Of a DNA stretch of 42,919 bases, positions 33,318 through 41,540 are shown in pieces. Source of the stretch: Caulobacteraceae bacterium (lineage in GTDB: Bacteria > Pseudomonadota > Alphaproteobacteria > Caulobacterales > Caulobacteraceae); the NCBI GenBank assembly GCA_019748095.1, contig JAIEQA010000097.1:1-42919 (forward strand), given 5' to 3'. Each line of letters begins with the position of its first letter. Positions within the stretch are counted from its first letter, which is position 1. The position numbers and the translations under genes were made by a program. The notes beneath the pieces were generated by a model that saw nothing but the letters and a program-made list of their open reading frames with translations, did no database searches and was not told where the DNA came from.

Positions 33318-35216
33318 ATGAGAATACCGCGAAAGCTTAGCCTGTCGTTTGTGCTGATCTGCGTATCGGCAGCGGTCATGATGGCGGTGTTTTTTGCCAC
33401 CATTCTGATGATCCGCAGCTCGAACGAGAGCAACAATCTCAGCCGCTCGATCGAGGCGCAGGCCATGTCGCTCGAGACGGCCATTCTGCGGCAGAACAGC
33501 CAGTTCCGCGGCTTTCTCGTCACCGGGGACGAAACCTACCTCAAATCGTATGACGAGGGTCGCGAGGAGTATGACCAGGTCGCAGTGACCCTGAAAGCGC
33601 TCCTCGAGGATCCGGCCAAGCAGGCCTTGGTTGAGCAGTCCCGGGCCGCGACCCTCGCCTGGCGGCGCGACTGGGGCGATGCCATGATTGCGGCTGTCAG
33701 GGCCGGGCGCCGTGAAGAGGCCCAGCAGGCGGTGCGAGACGCCGGGACTGCGGTCCTCGTCAGTCGCGCTGTGCTTCCGCTGCGTGAACTCCGTGAGGGC
33801 GAGGCTGAGCTGACCGCCGCCAACGGCAAGCGTCAGGAAGCGGCCATCGTGACGGCCGTCGTCGCCCTGATCATCGGCGGCATTGCCCTGATTGCGATCG
33901 CCGTGACCCTTTCGATCCTTCTGAGTCGGACAATCGCGCGTCCCATTACCACCCTCACTGAGGCGATGGACCAGCTGGCGAAGGGCGACAACAACATCAC
34001 AGTCGACTCCGAGCGCGCCGATGAGCTGGGTGACATGGCGCGCGCCGTTCTGGTGTTCCGTGATACGGCGCTGGCCAAGGCCGAGGCCGACGCCGCCAAG
34101 GCTCTGGCAGATCAGGCCAAGGCCGAGGCCGAGCGCGGCAAGGCTGAGGCCGACGAAGCCCAGCGTCATGTCGTGGAGGCTCTGGACACGGCCCTTGAGG
34201 CCCTTGCGGCCGGTGATCTGACCCACCTCATCAATACGCCGTTCGCGCCCGAGTACGAGCGCCTGCGCAAGTCGTTCAACGTTGCTGTTGAAGGGCTGGA
34301 GCAGAGCATTTCCGGTGTGGCGGCGTCCGCACAGAGCGTGCGTTCGAGCGCGACCCAGATCTATTCCGCCTCCGAGAATCTGTCGCGCCGCACCGAGCAG
34401 CAGGCCTCCAGCCTGCAGGAAACGACCTCGGCCACCAACCAGGTGACCCGGATGGTCGGAGAGACCGCCCGGAGCGCAACCAACGCCCAGGATGCCATCA
34501 GCGTCGCCAACAGCGATGCGGCGGACGGACGTGCAATCGTGGATGAGGCCATCTCGGCCATGGGGGCGATCGAGACCGGGTCGCAGGAGATCGCAGAGAT
34601 CATCAATATGATCGACGCCATCGCCTTGCAGACCAACCTCCTGGCCCTGAACGCCGGGGTCGAGGCGGCCCGTGCCGGGGATTCCGGTCGAGGGTTTGCC
34701 GTCGTGGCCGGAGAGGTGCGTCAGCTTGCCAAGCGGACGGCGGACGCCGCCAAGGACATCAAGGTGCTGATCACGAAATCGTCCGAGGAAGTGAAATGCG
34801 GCGTCGACCGGGTCGGAGAGACCGGCCGGATGCTGGCGCGTGTCGTTGCCAAGATCAGCGACACCAACGCGCTGATCACCGAGATCGCCGAGGGAGCCCA
34901 GACGCAGGCGGACAATCTGAAACAGGTGAACGGTTCCGTCGCCAGCATGGACAATATGACCCAGCAGAACGCCGCCATGGCCGAGGAGGCCACGGCTGGC
35001 GCAGGTATGCTGGCGACCGAGGCCGACGAACTGGCCACGCTCGTGTCCCGTTTCCGGCTCAGGTCGACCCGGGAGGGGCGGGAACAGTCCGCCCAGGCGA
35101 GCTATTCGGCGGGCTCATCGGCGACCTCCGCCAAACCCAGACGCGCTGTGCCGCAGGTCTCGGGCAATCTGGCGCTCAGCATGCCCGAGGCTGAGGGCGA
35201 GTGGGACGAGTTCTAG
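33318..35216 (+). CDS. Methyl-accepting chemotaxis protein
   Basis: Transmembrane chemoreceptor of 632 residues from the ATG at 33318 (a GTG at 33306 is also possible). Layout: helix 1 (about 5-30), a CHASE3-like periplasmic helical domain (about 35-175), helix 2 (about 180-205), HAMP, an Ala/Glu/Lys-rich coiled stretch (about 245-280), a second HAMP-like unit (about 285-330), and the signalling hairpin with IDAIALQTNLLALNAGVEAARAG. The protein ends EWDEF, matching the aromatic-x-x-aromatic pentapeptide that tethers CheR/CheB. Ligand unknown. No che genes are adjacent, so it works with a remote array. Confidence 0.93.
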   Translation: MRIPRKLSLSFVLICVSAAVMMAVFFATILMIRSSNESNNLSRSIEAQAMSLETAILRQNSQFRGFLVTGDETYLKSYDEGREEYDQVAVTLKALLEDPAKQALVEQSRAATLAWRRDWGDAMIAAVRAGRREEAQQAVRDAGTAVLVSRAVLPLRELREGEAELTAANGKRQEAAIVTAVVALIIGGIALIAIAVTLSILLSRTIARPITTLTEAMDQLAKGDNNITVDSERADELGDMARAVLVFRDTALAKAEADAAKALADQAKAEAERGKAEADEAQRHVVEALDTALEALAAGDLTHLINTPFAPEYERLRKSFNVAVEGLEQSISGVAASAQSVRSSATQIYSASENLSRRTEQQASSLQETTSATNQVTRMVGETARSATNAQDAISVANSDAADGRAIVDEAISAMGAIETGSQEIAEIINMIDAIALQTNLLALNAGVEAARAGDSGRGFAVVAGEVRQLAKRTADAAKDIKVLITKSSEEVKCGVDRVGETGRMLARVVAKISDTNALITEIAEGAQTQADNLKQVNGSVASMDNMTQQNAAMAEEATAGAGMLATEADELATLVSRFRLRSTREGREQSAQASYSAGSSATSAKPRRAVPQVSGNLALSMPEAEGEWDEF

Positions 35217-35248
35217 GAGCCTGATCGGCATCAGTGGAATCAGGCTCC
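35216..35248 (+). terminator. Hairpin at the end of the chemoreceptor gene
   Basis: Perfect 10-base arms GGAGCCTGAT / ATCAGGCTCC beginning at the last base of the stop codon, 13-base loop, no clear T-run. Confidence 0.65.
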
Positions 35249-35562
35249 GGATCTGAGTGAGAGCGTGATTCACGCTTTCGGCGAGCCCACGACGTGGGAC
35301 GATCTCAAGCGATCGCGCTCCAGGTGCCCGTTCGTCCGGGACACACGAGCGGCGGCGCACCGCAGGGTGCCGCAGTCAAGTTCTTGTCGATGTCGTGCAT
35401 CTGAGTGCCTGATCCGGGTCCGGTGAGGCGGCGTCCAGTCTCGCTGGTCGGCCAGAGAGCACGCTGACGCAAGATCGTCCGGCATGCCATCCCCTTGGGC
35501 CAGCATCGATTGTCATCGCTCAAGACGACTCGATTCTGCGTGAGACGCTCTTGTTCGAATTC

Positions 35563-35597
35563 GGCTCGAGCTCCAGAATTTCTCTGGAACTCGAACC
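35563..35597. repeat. Long inverted repeat upstream of TonB receptor 1
   Basis: Core arms TCGAGCTCCAGA (35566-35577) and TCTGGAACTCGA (35583-35594) are complementary with one mismatch around ATTTC; extension to 35563-35597 adds three more positions with one further mismatch. Operator or transcript hairpin. Confidence 0.65.
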
Positions 35598-35624
35598 TGT
35601 CAGTAATCGATATTTCTGAACTGC

Positions 35625-35647
35625 CTGCCGACTGAATACATCGGCAG
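35625..35647. repeat. Inverted repeat upstream of TonB receptor 1
   Basis: Perfect 7-base arms CTGCCGA / TCGGCAG with a 9-base AT-rich spacer, 25 bases before the -10-like element. Confidence 0.5.
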
Positions 35648-35671
35648 TAATGCAGGTTTTTGCTCTATCTG

Positions 35672-35679
35672 GCTACATC
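35672..35679 (+). promoter_or_regulatory. -10-like element of TonB receptor 1
   Basis: GCTACATC fits the Caulobacter GCTANAWC -10 consensus at every position. No good TTGACGS is found at the expected spacing, so activation by another factor is possible. Confidence 0.45.
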
Positions 35680-35720
35680 ATTTCTTAACGGCAAAGCTCT
35701 AGATCCTGTTCCCACAAACG

Positions 35721-35742
35721 CTCAGATCGCCTCGCATCTGAG
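35721..35742 (+). repeat. Leader hairpin just before the TonB receptor 1 ribosome site
   Basis: Perfect 7-base arms CTCAGAT / ATCTGAG with an 8-base loop. It ends 13 bases before AGGAG at 35756, so it could affect translation. Confidence 0.5.
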
Positions 35743-35765
35743 AGGACAGCGTCTCAGGAGATTCC

Positions 35766-38240
35766 GTGAATTACTTGCTCATTTCTGTCGCGGCGTTGCC
35801 GCTTCTGATGGCCGTCCCGGCGCATGCCCAGGCGCCGCAGGAACCTGCGCGCCTGACCGCATGGGAAGCCAGCCGGATCCGCGCAAATGACGACATGGTC
35901 GCCACGGGAGTTGCCCGCGCGCGGGACCGTCTCGACAGCGCCACGTCGACCAGCTCGATCAACACCAGCGAGATCGTCAAGATCAATGCGACCTCGCTGA
36001 GCGACCTGCTTCGCACGGTGCCGGGCATTCGCGCCGAGGCCGGGGGCGGTGACGGGAACGGCAACTATACAGTCCGGGGTCTGCCCCTGGTCGGCGGTGG
36101 CGCGAAATATCTGCAGCTGCAGGAAGACGGCCTGCCCGTGCTTCAGTTCGGCGACATCTTTTCGCTTACTCCGGACATCTTCCTGCGCGCCGACTTCAAC
36201 GTTGGTCAGATCGAGTCGATCCGGGGCGGGTCCTCGTCGACCTTCGCCTCCAACGCGCCCGGTGGTGTGATCAACCTGATCTCCAACACCGGTGAGGTCG
36301 AAGGGGGTTCGGTCCAGTTCTCGACCGGCCTGAACTATGAAACCTATCGCGCCGATTTTTCTGCCGGCGGTCACCTGAGCGACACGCTGCGGTATCACGT
36401 CGGCGGCTTCTATCGTGAAGGCGAGGGCGTGCGTGACACCGGTTTCAACGGTAACGGCGGCGGCCAGATCAAGTTCAATGTTACCAAGGAGTTCGACGGC
36501 GGCTTCCTTCGTCTGGAAGGCAAGTGGCTGGATGACACCTACACGCAATACGCGATCGTCCCGCTCGCAGTTTCGGGGACGAACGACGATCCCGAGTACA
36601 GCAGCATCGCCAACTTCCCGGTCAGCACCAGCACGCTGCTGTCCAGTGCCTCCGTCACTCTGCCCTATCTGGACGGCGACAACCGGCTGACGAGCAGCCG
36701 GCCGCAGGACGGCACGCACGTGCAGGCGCGATCCATCGGGTTCCAGAGCCGGTTTAATCTGTTCGGCTGGACCATTGCGCAGCATATGCGCTACTCGGAC
36801 CTCTCGGGCAGCATTCGCACCAACTTCCCGCTGGCGATCCTCCCGGCGGCTGCCGCTCCGGGTGCAGTCCCGGGCCGGCTCGTCTACGCCGCAGGGCCGC
36901 TGACCGGTCAAACCATCACCAACCCGGCTACACTGAACGGCAATGGTCTGGTGTCTTCCAATATCGTGACAAACCGCGATATCCAGAGCCTGAACAACTT
37001 CACCAGTGATATTCGCGCCAGCCGCGTGTGGAATGTGGCCGGCGGCGAACTGACCGGCACGTTCGGGATCTACAATGCCAAACAGGACATCGATTTCGAT
37101 CGCTCGTACACGCCCTTCCTCTCGGACATTGTCGGCGGCGGCAATGTCGCGCCGATCGATATCGTCAATCTCAACGGCACGCTGAGGACCCAGGGGGGAT
37201 TCAGCGCCTTCTCAGGCATCGGTGGTGCCAACTCGAGCCAGGAACACGAGGTCACCTACGACATCTTCGCGCCCTATGCCTCGCTGAACTATCGTCAGGG
37301 CAAGCTCTCGGTCGGCGGCTCGGTTCGCTTCGACACCGGCAAGGTTGAAGGCAACTTCTACAGCGGTCTGGCCACCGACGTCCGGGCCTTCGATGTCAAC
37401 GGCGATGGCGTGATCTCGACCCTGGAACAGCGTTTCGCTGTAACCCCGCGCGCCGCCCCGGTCGACTACGACTATGACTATGTTTCTTACTCTGTCAGCG
37501 CCAACTACCGTCTTTCGCAATCCTTCTCGACCTTCGCGCGCTACAGCGTCGGTGGTCGGGCCGCCGCGGACAAGATTGTCGGAACGGTCGCGCTCAACCC
37601 GGTCGACGGAAGCCTGGTGAACGAGGACTCGTCCTATGATCCGGTCACCCAGGCGGAGGGTGGTTTCAAGTTCCGTTCGGGCGGCCTTTTCGCAAACCTG
37701 ACCGGCTTCTGGGCCGAGGTTGACGAGACGAACACCCAGATTGTGCCCGATGCCACCGGCGCCACCACGATCCAGCTGGTCACGCGCAGCTACTCCGCCT
37801 ACGGCGCGGAGTTTGAAGGCGGTATCCGCCGGGGTCCGTTCAGCCTGACCGCCGGCGCGACCGCGACCGAGGCCGAAATCCTCGAGGCGGAGAATGCTGC
37901 CCTGGTCGGCGGTATTCCGCGCCGTCAGCCCAAGCTGATCTACCAGCTGATCCCGCAGTACGACACCGACCTGTTCACCCTCGGGGCCAGTATCGTCGGG
38001 ACCACCAGCAGCTACACCCAGGACACGAACCGGCTGAGAATGCCCGGCTACACCACGGTGAACGCCTTCCTGCAGGTCCGTCCGGTCGATCGGGTTGTCG
38101 TTTCCGTCAACGCCAACAACCTGTTTGATGACCTGGCAATCACGGAAGTCTCGGCCGCTACAATGCCGGCCAACGGCTACCTGTTCGCCCAGACGCTGCC
38201 CGGTCGCAACATCAGTGCAGCGGTCCGGTTCTACTTCTGA
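35766..38240 (+). CDS. TonB-dependent outer-membrane receptor 1
   Basis: Outer-membrane active transporter of 824 residues. Signal peptide ends AHA (about 21), then a short linker, a TonB-box-like DDMVATG (42-48), the plug domain (about 55-190, with ESIRGGSSSTFASNAPGGVINLIS) and a 22-strand-type barrel ending VRFYF. No STN signalling domain. Residues 543-554 read DVNGDGVISTLE, a complete EF-hand calcium loop within the barrel region. GTG start with AGGAG five to six bases upstream. Substrate unknown. It is the first of two tandem paralogues; two hairpins follow it, so each gene is probably its own transcript. Confidence 0.93.
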   Translation: MNYLLISVAALPLLMAVPAHAQAPQEPARLTAWEASRIRANDDMVATGVARARDRLDSATSTSSINTSEIVKINATSLSDLLRTVPGIRAEAGGGDGNGNYTVRGLPLVGGGAKYLQLQEDGLPVLQFGDIFSLTPDIFLRADFNVGQIESIRGGSSSTFASNAPGGVINLISNTGEVEGGSVQFSTGLNYETYRADFSAGGHLSDTLRYHVGGFYREGEGVRDTGFNGNGGGQIKFNVTKEFDGGFLRLEGKWLDDTYTQYAIVPLAVSGTNDDPEYSSIANFPVSTSTLLSSASVTLPYLDGDNRLTSSRPQDGTHVQARSIGFQSRFNLFGWTIAQHMRYSDLSGSIRTNFPLAILPAAAAPGAVPGRLVYAAGPLTGQTITNPATLNGNGLVSSNIVTNRDIQSLNNFTSDIRASRVWNVAGGELTGTFGIYNAKQDIDFDRSYTPFLSDIVGGGNVAPIDIVNLNGTLRTQGGFSAFSGIGGANSSQEHEVTYDIFAPYASLNYRQGKLSVGGSVRFDTGKVEGNFYSGLATDVRAFDVNGDGVISTLEQRFAVTPRAAPVDYDYDYVSYSVSANYRLSQSFSTFARYSVGGRAAADKIVGTVALNPVDGSLVNEDSSYDPVTQAEGGFKFRSGGLFANLTGFWAEVDETNTQIVPDATGATTIQLVTRSYSAYGAEFEGGIRRGPFSLTAGATATEAEILEAENAALVGGIPRRQPKLIYQLIPQYDTDLFTLGASIVGTTSSYTQDTNRLRMPGYTTVNAFLQVRPVDRVVVSVNANNLFDDLAITEVSAATMPANGYLFAQTLPGRNISAAVRFYF

Positions 38241-38278
38241 ACGAAGCCCTCCAATCCGGACCGGAAGTCGGGCGTGTT

Positions 38279-38310
38279 CCGATCTGACCTTGCCCTCAAG
38301 GTCGGATCGG
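38279..38310 (+). repeat. First hairpin after TonB receptor 1
   Basis: Arms CCGATCTGACCTTG and CAAGGTCGGATCGG pair over 14 bases (one G-U in RNA) around CCCT. It precedes the intrinsic terminator by 24 bases. Confidence 0.65.
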
Positions 38311-38334
38311 TTCCCGCCGAACCGGTTGCCTTCC

Positions 38335-38367
38335 AGCTGCCGGGCCCCAGGGCCCGGCAGCTTTTTT
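38335..38367 (+). terminator. Intrinsic terminator after TonB receptor 1
   Basis: Perfect 13-base arms AGCTGCCGGGCCC / GGGCCCGGCAGCT with a two-base centre, followed by six T. The strongest terminator in the window. Confidence 0.93.
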
Positions 38368-38823
38368 CTGATCCGGGATCGATCGGGGCGGATCGGTTGG
38401 TCACCCTGGCGGTTCCGTTTCCTTCGGCCGGCAAAAGGCAAAAGCCTTCCGTGCCCCGGGCGGTTGGGCGTCTGGCGATCAGCCACGCAGACGCTGAAGG
38501 CGACCGGGACGGGGCCCGGAGCCCGCGCGCGGGATGGGGCGCACTTTTGAAGCCCGCATGGGGCTTCACCCCGATCCTGGCCCGGACCCGAGGCCCTTGT
38601 CTTTCAGTCGAGGGGGGGGGGCGCACATCGACCGGGCTTCAGCCGACGAGGAATGGGGCATGGGTCTTCTGCGTGCCATGACGACATTGGCGTGCAGAAG
38701 ACAGGCAGCAGGCAGTACGGCCCCCGCCGTCAGCCGATTGCTATCCCCGACGTTGACAAGGTGTCGCAACTTGAGGTCACCGGAGGCCCGTGGATCGGAT
38801 CACTCCGGAACCGGTGTATTCCA

Positions 38824-38831
38824 GCTATAGC
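38824..38831 (+). promoter_or_regulatory. -10-like element of TonB receptor 2
   Basis: GCTATAGC matches GCTANAWC at all but one position. No clear -35 is seen. Confidence 0.4.
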
Positions 38832-38848
38832 GGGACTTCTGCTGAACA

Positions 38849-38863
38849 TGAGAACCATTCTCT
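38849..38863. promoter_or_regulatory. Fur-like site before TonB receptor 2
   Basis: TGAGAACCATTCTCT matches ten of the fourteen defined positions of the 7-1-7 Fur motif TGATAAT-N-ATTATCA, and two of the changes are symmetric, giving the perfect palindrome GAGAA-CCA-TTCTC. It starts 17 bases after the -10-like element, where a repressor would block transcription. Confidence 0.4.
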
Positions 38864-38997
38864 GAAAGATATGGCGACAGTAACGGGTGTTTCTGAGTTG
38901 TCTGGTTCAGACGGTCTTAACCTCGTCAGACTATCTGCTGCATCAAGCCAAGTTCAGCTCAGAATGAGTCTGAAGAAGCGTCGTTGCTGGAGCTCTC

Positions 38998-41490
38998 GTG
39001 AAATACCTGTACCTGTCCGCTGCTATCGCCCCGCTTCTGTTTTCCGCCCCGGCTTTCGCCCAGGCGGCACAGGAAGCGGAGAGGCCCACGGCCTGGGAGG
39101 CGAGCCGCACCCGCGCCAATGACGATATGGTCGTGACGGGCGTGGCCCGCGCCCGGGATCGTCTGGACAGCGCGACCTCGACCAGCTCGATCTCCGACGT
39201 CGAGATCATCAAGATCGGCGAATCCTCGATTGCCGGCATCTTCCGCACCATCCCGGGCATCCGGGCCGAAGCCGCCTACGGCGAAGCCAACGGCAACTAC
39301 ACCATCCGGGGTCTGCCGATGGTGGGAAGCGGCGCGAAATATCTCCAGTTCCAGGAGAACGGCCTGCCGGTCCTGGAGTTCGGCGACATCCTGGCGTTCA
39401 CGCCGGACTATTTCATGCGTTACGATTTCAACGTCGCCCAGATCGAGTCGATCCGCGGCGGTTCCGCCTCGACCTTCGCGTCAAACGCGCCGGGTGGGGT
39501 GATCAATCTGATCTCCCACACGGGTGAGGTCGAGGGCGGTTCGGTCCAGGTCTCGACCGGCCTCGACCACGACACCTATCGCACCGATTTCAGCTACGGC
39601 GGCCACCTGTCGGATACGCTGCGCTTCCACGTTGGCGGCTTCTACCGCGAGGGCGAAGGCGTCCGGGATGCCGGCTTCGATGGCAACCGGGGTGGCCAGT
39701 TCAAGGCCAACATCACCAAGGAGTTCGAGGGCGGCTTCCTGCGTCTCGAAGCCAAGCTGCTGGATGACCGTGTCATCGGCTATGCACCGGCACCGATGCT
39801 CGTCACCGGCAGCAACGACGATCCCAGCTATTCGGATGTGCCAAACTACTCGATCACCAGCGACACACTGACCACGGCCAATCTCGCGGCGTTCCCGTAT
39901 CTGAACGGTGACGGCGAACTGGCACGTGCGAACCCGGACACGGGCAACCACGCGGAGGTCAAGTCCATCGGCCTTCAGGCCCGGTTCAATCTCGCAGGCT
40001 GGACCATCTCCGAGAACATGCGCTTCGCGGACCAGTCGGGCAGCCAGGTTCTGAACTATCCGTTGGCGATCGCCCCGGCCGGGGTGCTGCCGCTGGCCTT
40101 CGGCGCCCGGCCGGGGACCCTGGCCTATGCCTCGGGGCCCCAGCAGGGCCGGCCGATCACCAACCCGGCCGCGCTGAACGGCAATGGCCTGATCGCCTTC
40201 TCGACCCTGGTCAACACCCAGGTCCACAGCCTGAACAACTTCACCAATGATATCCGCGCCAGCCGCGTCTGGGACATCGGAGGCGGCGAGCTGACGACAA
40301 CGGTCGGCGTGTACAACTCCGAACAGGATGTGCAGTTTGATCGCCAGTACATCCCCTTCTTCCAGGACGTCGTCGGCGGCGGGAACTCGGCCCAGGTGGA
40401 CATCATCAACGCCAACGGCACGGCCCGCACCCAGGACGGCATCTACAACTTCTTCGGGCCGACGGCGAACCCCGGTTCGAACGTGCGCTATGATGTCGGC
40501 TACAGCGTCATGGCCCCCTACGGCTCGCTGAACTACCGGATCGGCAAGCTGGCGGTCGGTGCCTCGGTGCGCTTCGATAGCGGCAACGTCAGCGGCTTCA
40601 CCACTGCCAATGGCCCCACCAACGTTCGGGCCATCGACGTCGACAATGACGGGGTTCTGTCCGAGGCCGAGCGGACCTTCGCCTTCCCTGCGGCTGCAAA
40701 TGCGATCCCGGTCGACTACGACTACGACTACACCTCCTATTCGGTCAGCGCCAACTACCGGATCTCTCAGGAGTTCTCGACCTTTGCCCGCTACAGCACC
40801 GGCGGTCGCGCGGCGGGCGAGAAGATCCTCCGCACGGCGGCGATCAATCCCGCCAACGGTAGCCTCGCCCTGCAGGACACCGCCTATGACCCGGTCGACC
40901 AGGCCGAGATCGGCTTCAAGTTCCGCAAGGATGGCCTGTTCGCCAACCTGACCGGCTTCTGGGCCGAGGTGAGCGAGACCAACCAGCAAATCCGGCCCGG
41001 GGCCGGTGGTCAGACCGAACTGGTCCTGGTGACCCAGGGCTACGAGGCCATGGGTGCCGAGCTGGAGGCCGGCATCCGCCGGGGCGGGTTCAGTCTCACG
41101 GGCGGCGCGACGGTGACCAGTGCCGAGATCACCGAGGCTGCGGACCGCTCCCTGATCGGCAATACGCCGCGCCGGCAGGCCGACATGATCTTCCAGCTGG
41201 TGCCCCAGTATGAAACCGACTTCTTCACGGTCGGGGCCAGTCTGGTCGGGACGACGGAGAGCTTCAGCCAGGACCAGAACCAGCTGACCATCCCGGGCTA
41301 TACGACCGTGAACGCCTTCGTACAGGTTCGCCCGATCGAACGGGTTGTGCTGTCGCTGACCGCCAGCAACCTGTTTGACGAACTCGCGATCACGGACGTG
41401 GGCTCGGTATCGTTGCCCGCCAATGGCGTGACCCTCGTCCAGGCCCTGCCGGGTCGCACGGTCAATGCCAGCGTCCGCTTCTACTTCTGA
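38998..41490 (+). CDS. TonB-dependent outer-membrane receptor 2
   Basis: Paralogue of the preceding receptor, 830 residues, alike over its whole length by eye, including signal peptide, TAWEASR segment, TonB-box-like DDMVVTG (42-48), plug and the final VRFYF. It also has a complete EF-hand loop, DVDNDGVLSEAE at 547-558, at the equivalent place. GTG start with TGGAG upstream. The two differ most in extracellular-loop regions (for example around residues 255-300 and 480-495), as expected if they bind different ligands. Substrate unknown; a Fur-like site in its leader hints at iron, weakly. Confidence 0.93.
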   Translation: MKYLYLSAAIAPLLFSAPAFAQAAQEAERPTAWEASRTRANDDMVVTGVARARDRLDSATSTSSISDVEIIKIGESSIAGIFRTIPGIRAEAAYGEANGNYTIRGLPMVGSGAKYLQFQENGLPVLEFGDILAFTPDYFMRYDFNVAQIESIRGGSASTFASNAPGGVINLISHTGEVEGGSVQVSTGLDHDTYRTDFSYGGHLSDTLRFHVGGFYREGEGVRDAGFDGNRGGQFKANITKEFEGGFLRLEAKLLDDRVIGYAPAPMLVTGSNDDPSYSDVPNYSITSDTLTTANLAAFPYLNGDGELARANPDTGNHAEVKSIGLQARFNLAGWTISENMRFADQSGSQVLNYPLAIAPAGVLPLAFGARPGTLAYASGPQQGRPITNPAALNGNGLIAFSTLVNTQVHSLNNFTNDIRASRVWDIGGGELTTTVGVYNSEQDVQFDRQYIPFFQDVVGGGNSAQVDIINANGTARTQDGIYNFFGPTANPGSNVRYDVGYSVMAPYGSLNYRIGKLAVGASVRFDSGNVSGFTTANGPTNVRAIDVDNDGVLSEAERTFAFPAAANAIPVDYDYDYTSYSVSANYRISQEFSTFARYSTGGRAAGEKILRTAAINPANGSLALQDTAYDPVDQAEIGFKFRKDGLFANLTGFWAEVSETNQQIRPGAGGQTELVLVTQGYEAMGAELEAGIRRGGFSLTGGATVTSAEITEAADRSLIGNTPRRQADMIFQLVPQYETDFFTVGASLVGTTESFSQDQNQLTIPGYTTVNAFVQVRPIERVVLSLTASNLFDELAITDVGSVSLPANGVTLVQALPGRTVNASVRFYF

Positions 41491-41513
41491 TCCCGAACAC
41501 GTCTGATTGTCGG

Positions 41514-41540
41514 CGGTGGGCCCACCTCGTGGGCCCACCG
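41514..41540 (+). terminator. Hairpin after TonB receptor 2
   Basis: Perfect 12-base arms CGGTGGGCCCAC / GTGGGCCCACCG around CTC, 23 bases after the stop; no T-run. Confidence 0.7.

Larger units (their letters stand above)
35249..35765. other. Long structured leader/intergenic region before TonB receptor 1
   Basis: About 515 bases without a gene. It holds a 15-base palindrome AGCGTGA-T-TCACGCT at 35262-35276, then, in the AT-richer second half, three further inverted repeats and a -10-like element annotated separately. The frames crossing it lack ribosome sites. Confidence 0.7.
38368..38997. other. Intergenic region between the two TonB receptor genes
   Basis: About 630 bases with no supported gene. 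It contains a 7-base-arm inverted repeat GAAGCCC / GGGCTTC at 38549-38567, a run of ten G at 38612-38621, and, from about 38820 on, an AT-richer leader with the -10-like and Fur-like elements listed separately. A small repeat TCAGA-ATGAG-TCTGA lies at 38959-38973, in a position similar to the leader hairpin of receptor 1. Confidence 0.65.

Noticed and set aside
38549..38567. Hairpin GAAGCCC / GGGCTTC as a terminator
   Set aside because: T residues lie only on the 5' side on the plus strand; on the minus strand the stem is followed by A residues, so neither direction fits an intrinsic terminator.
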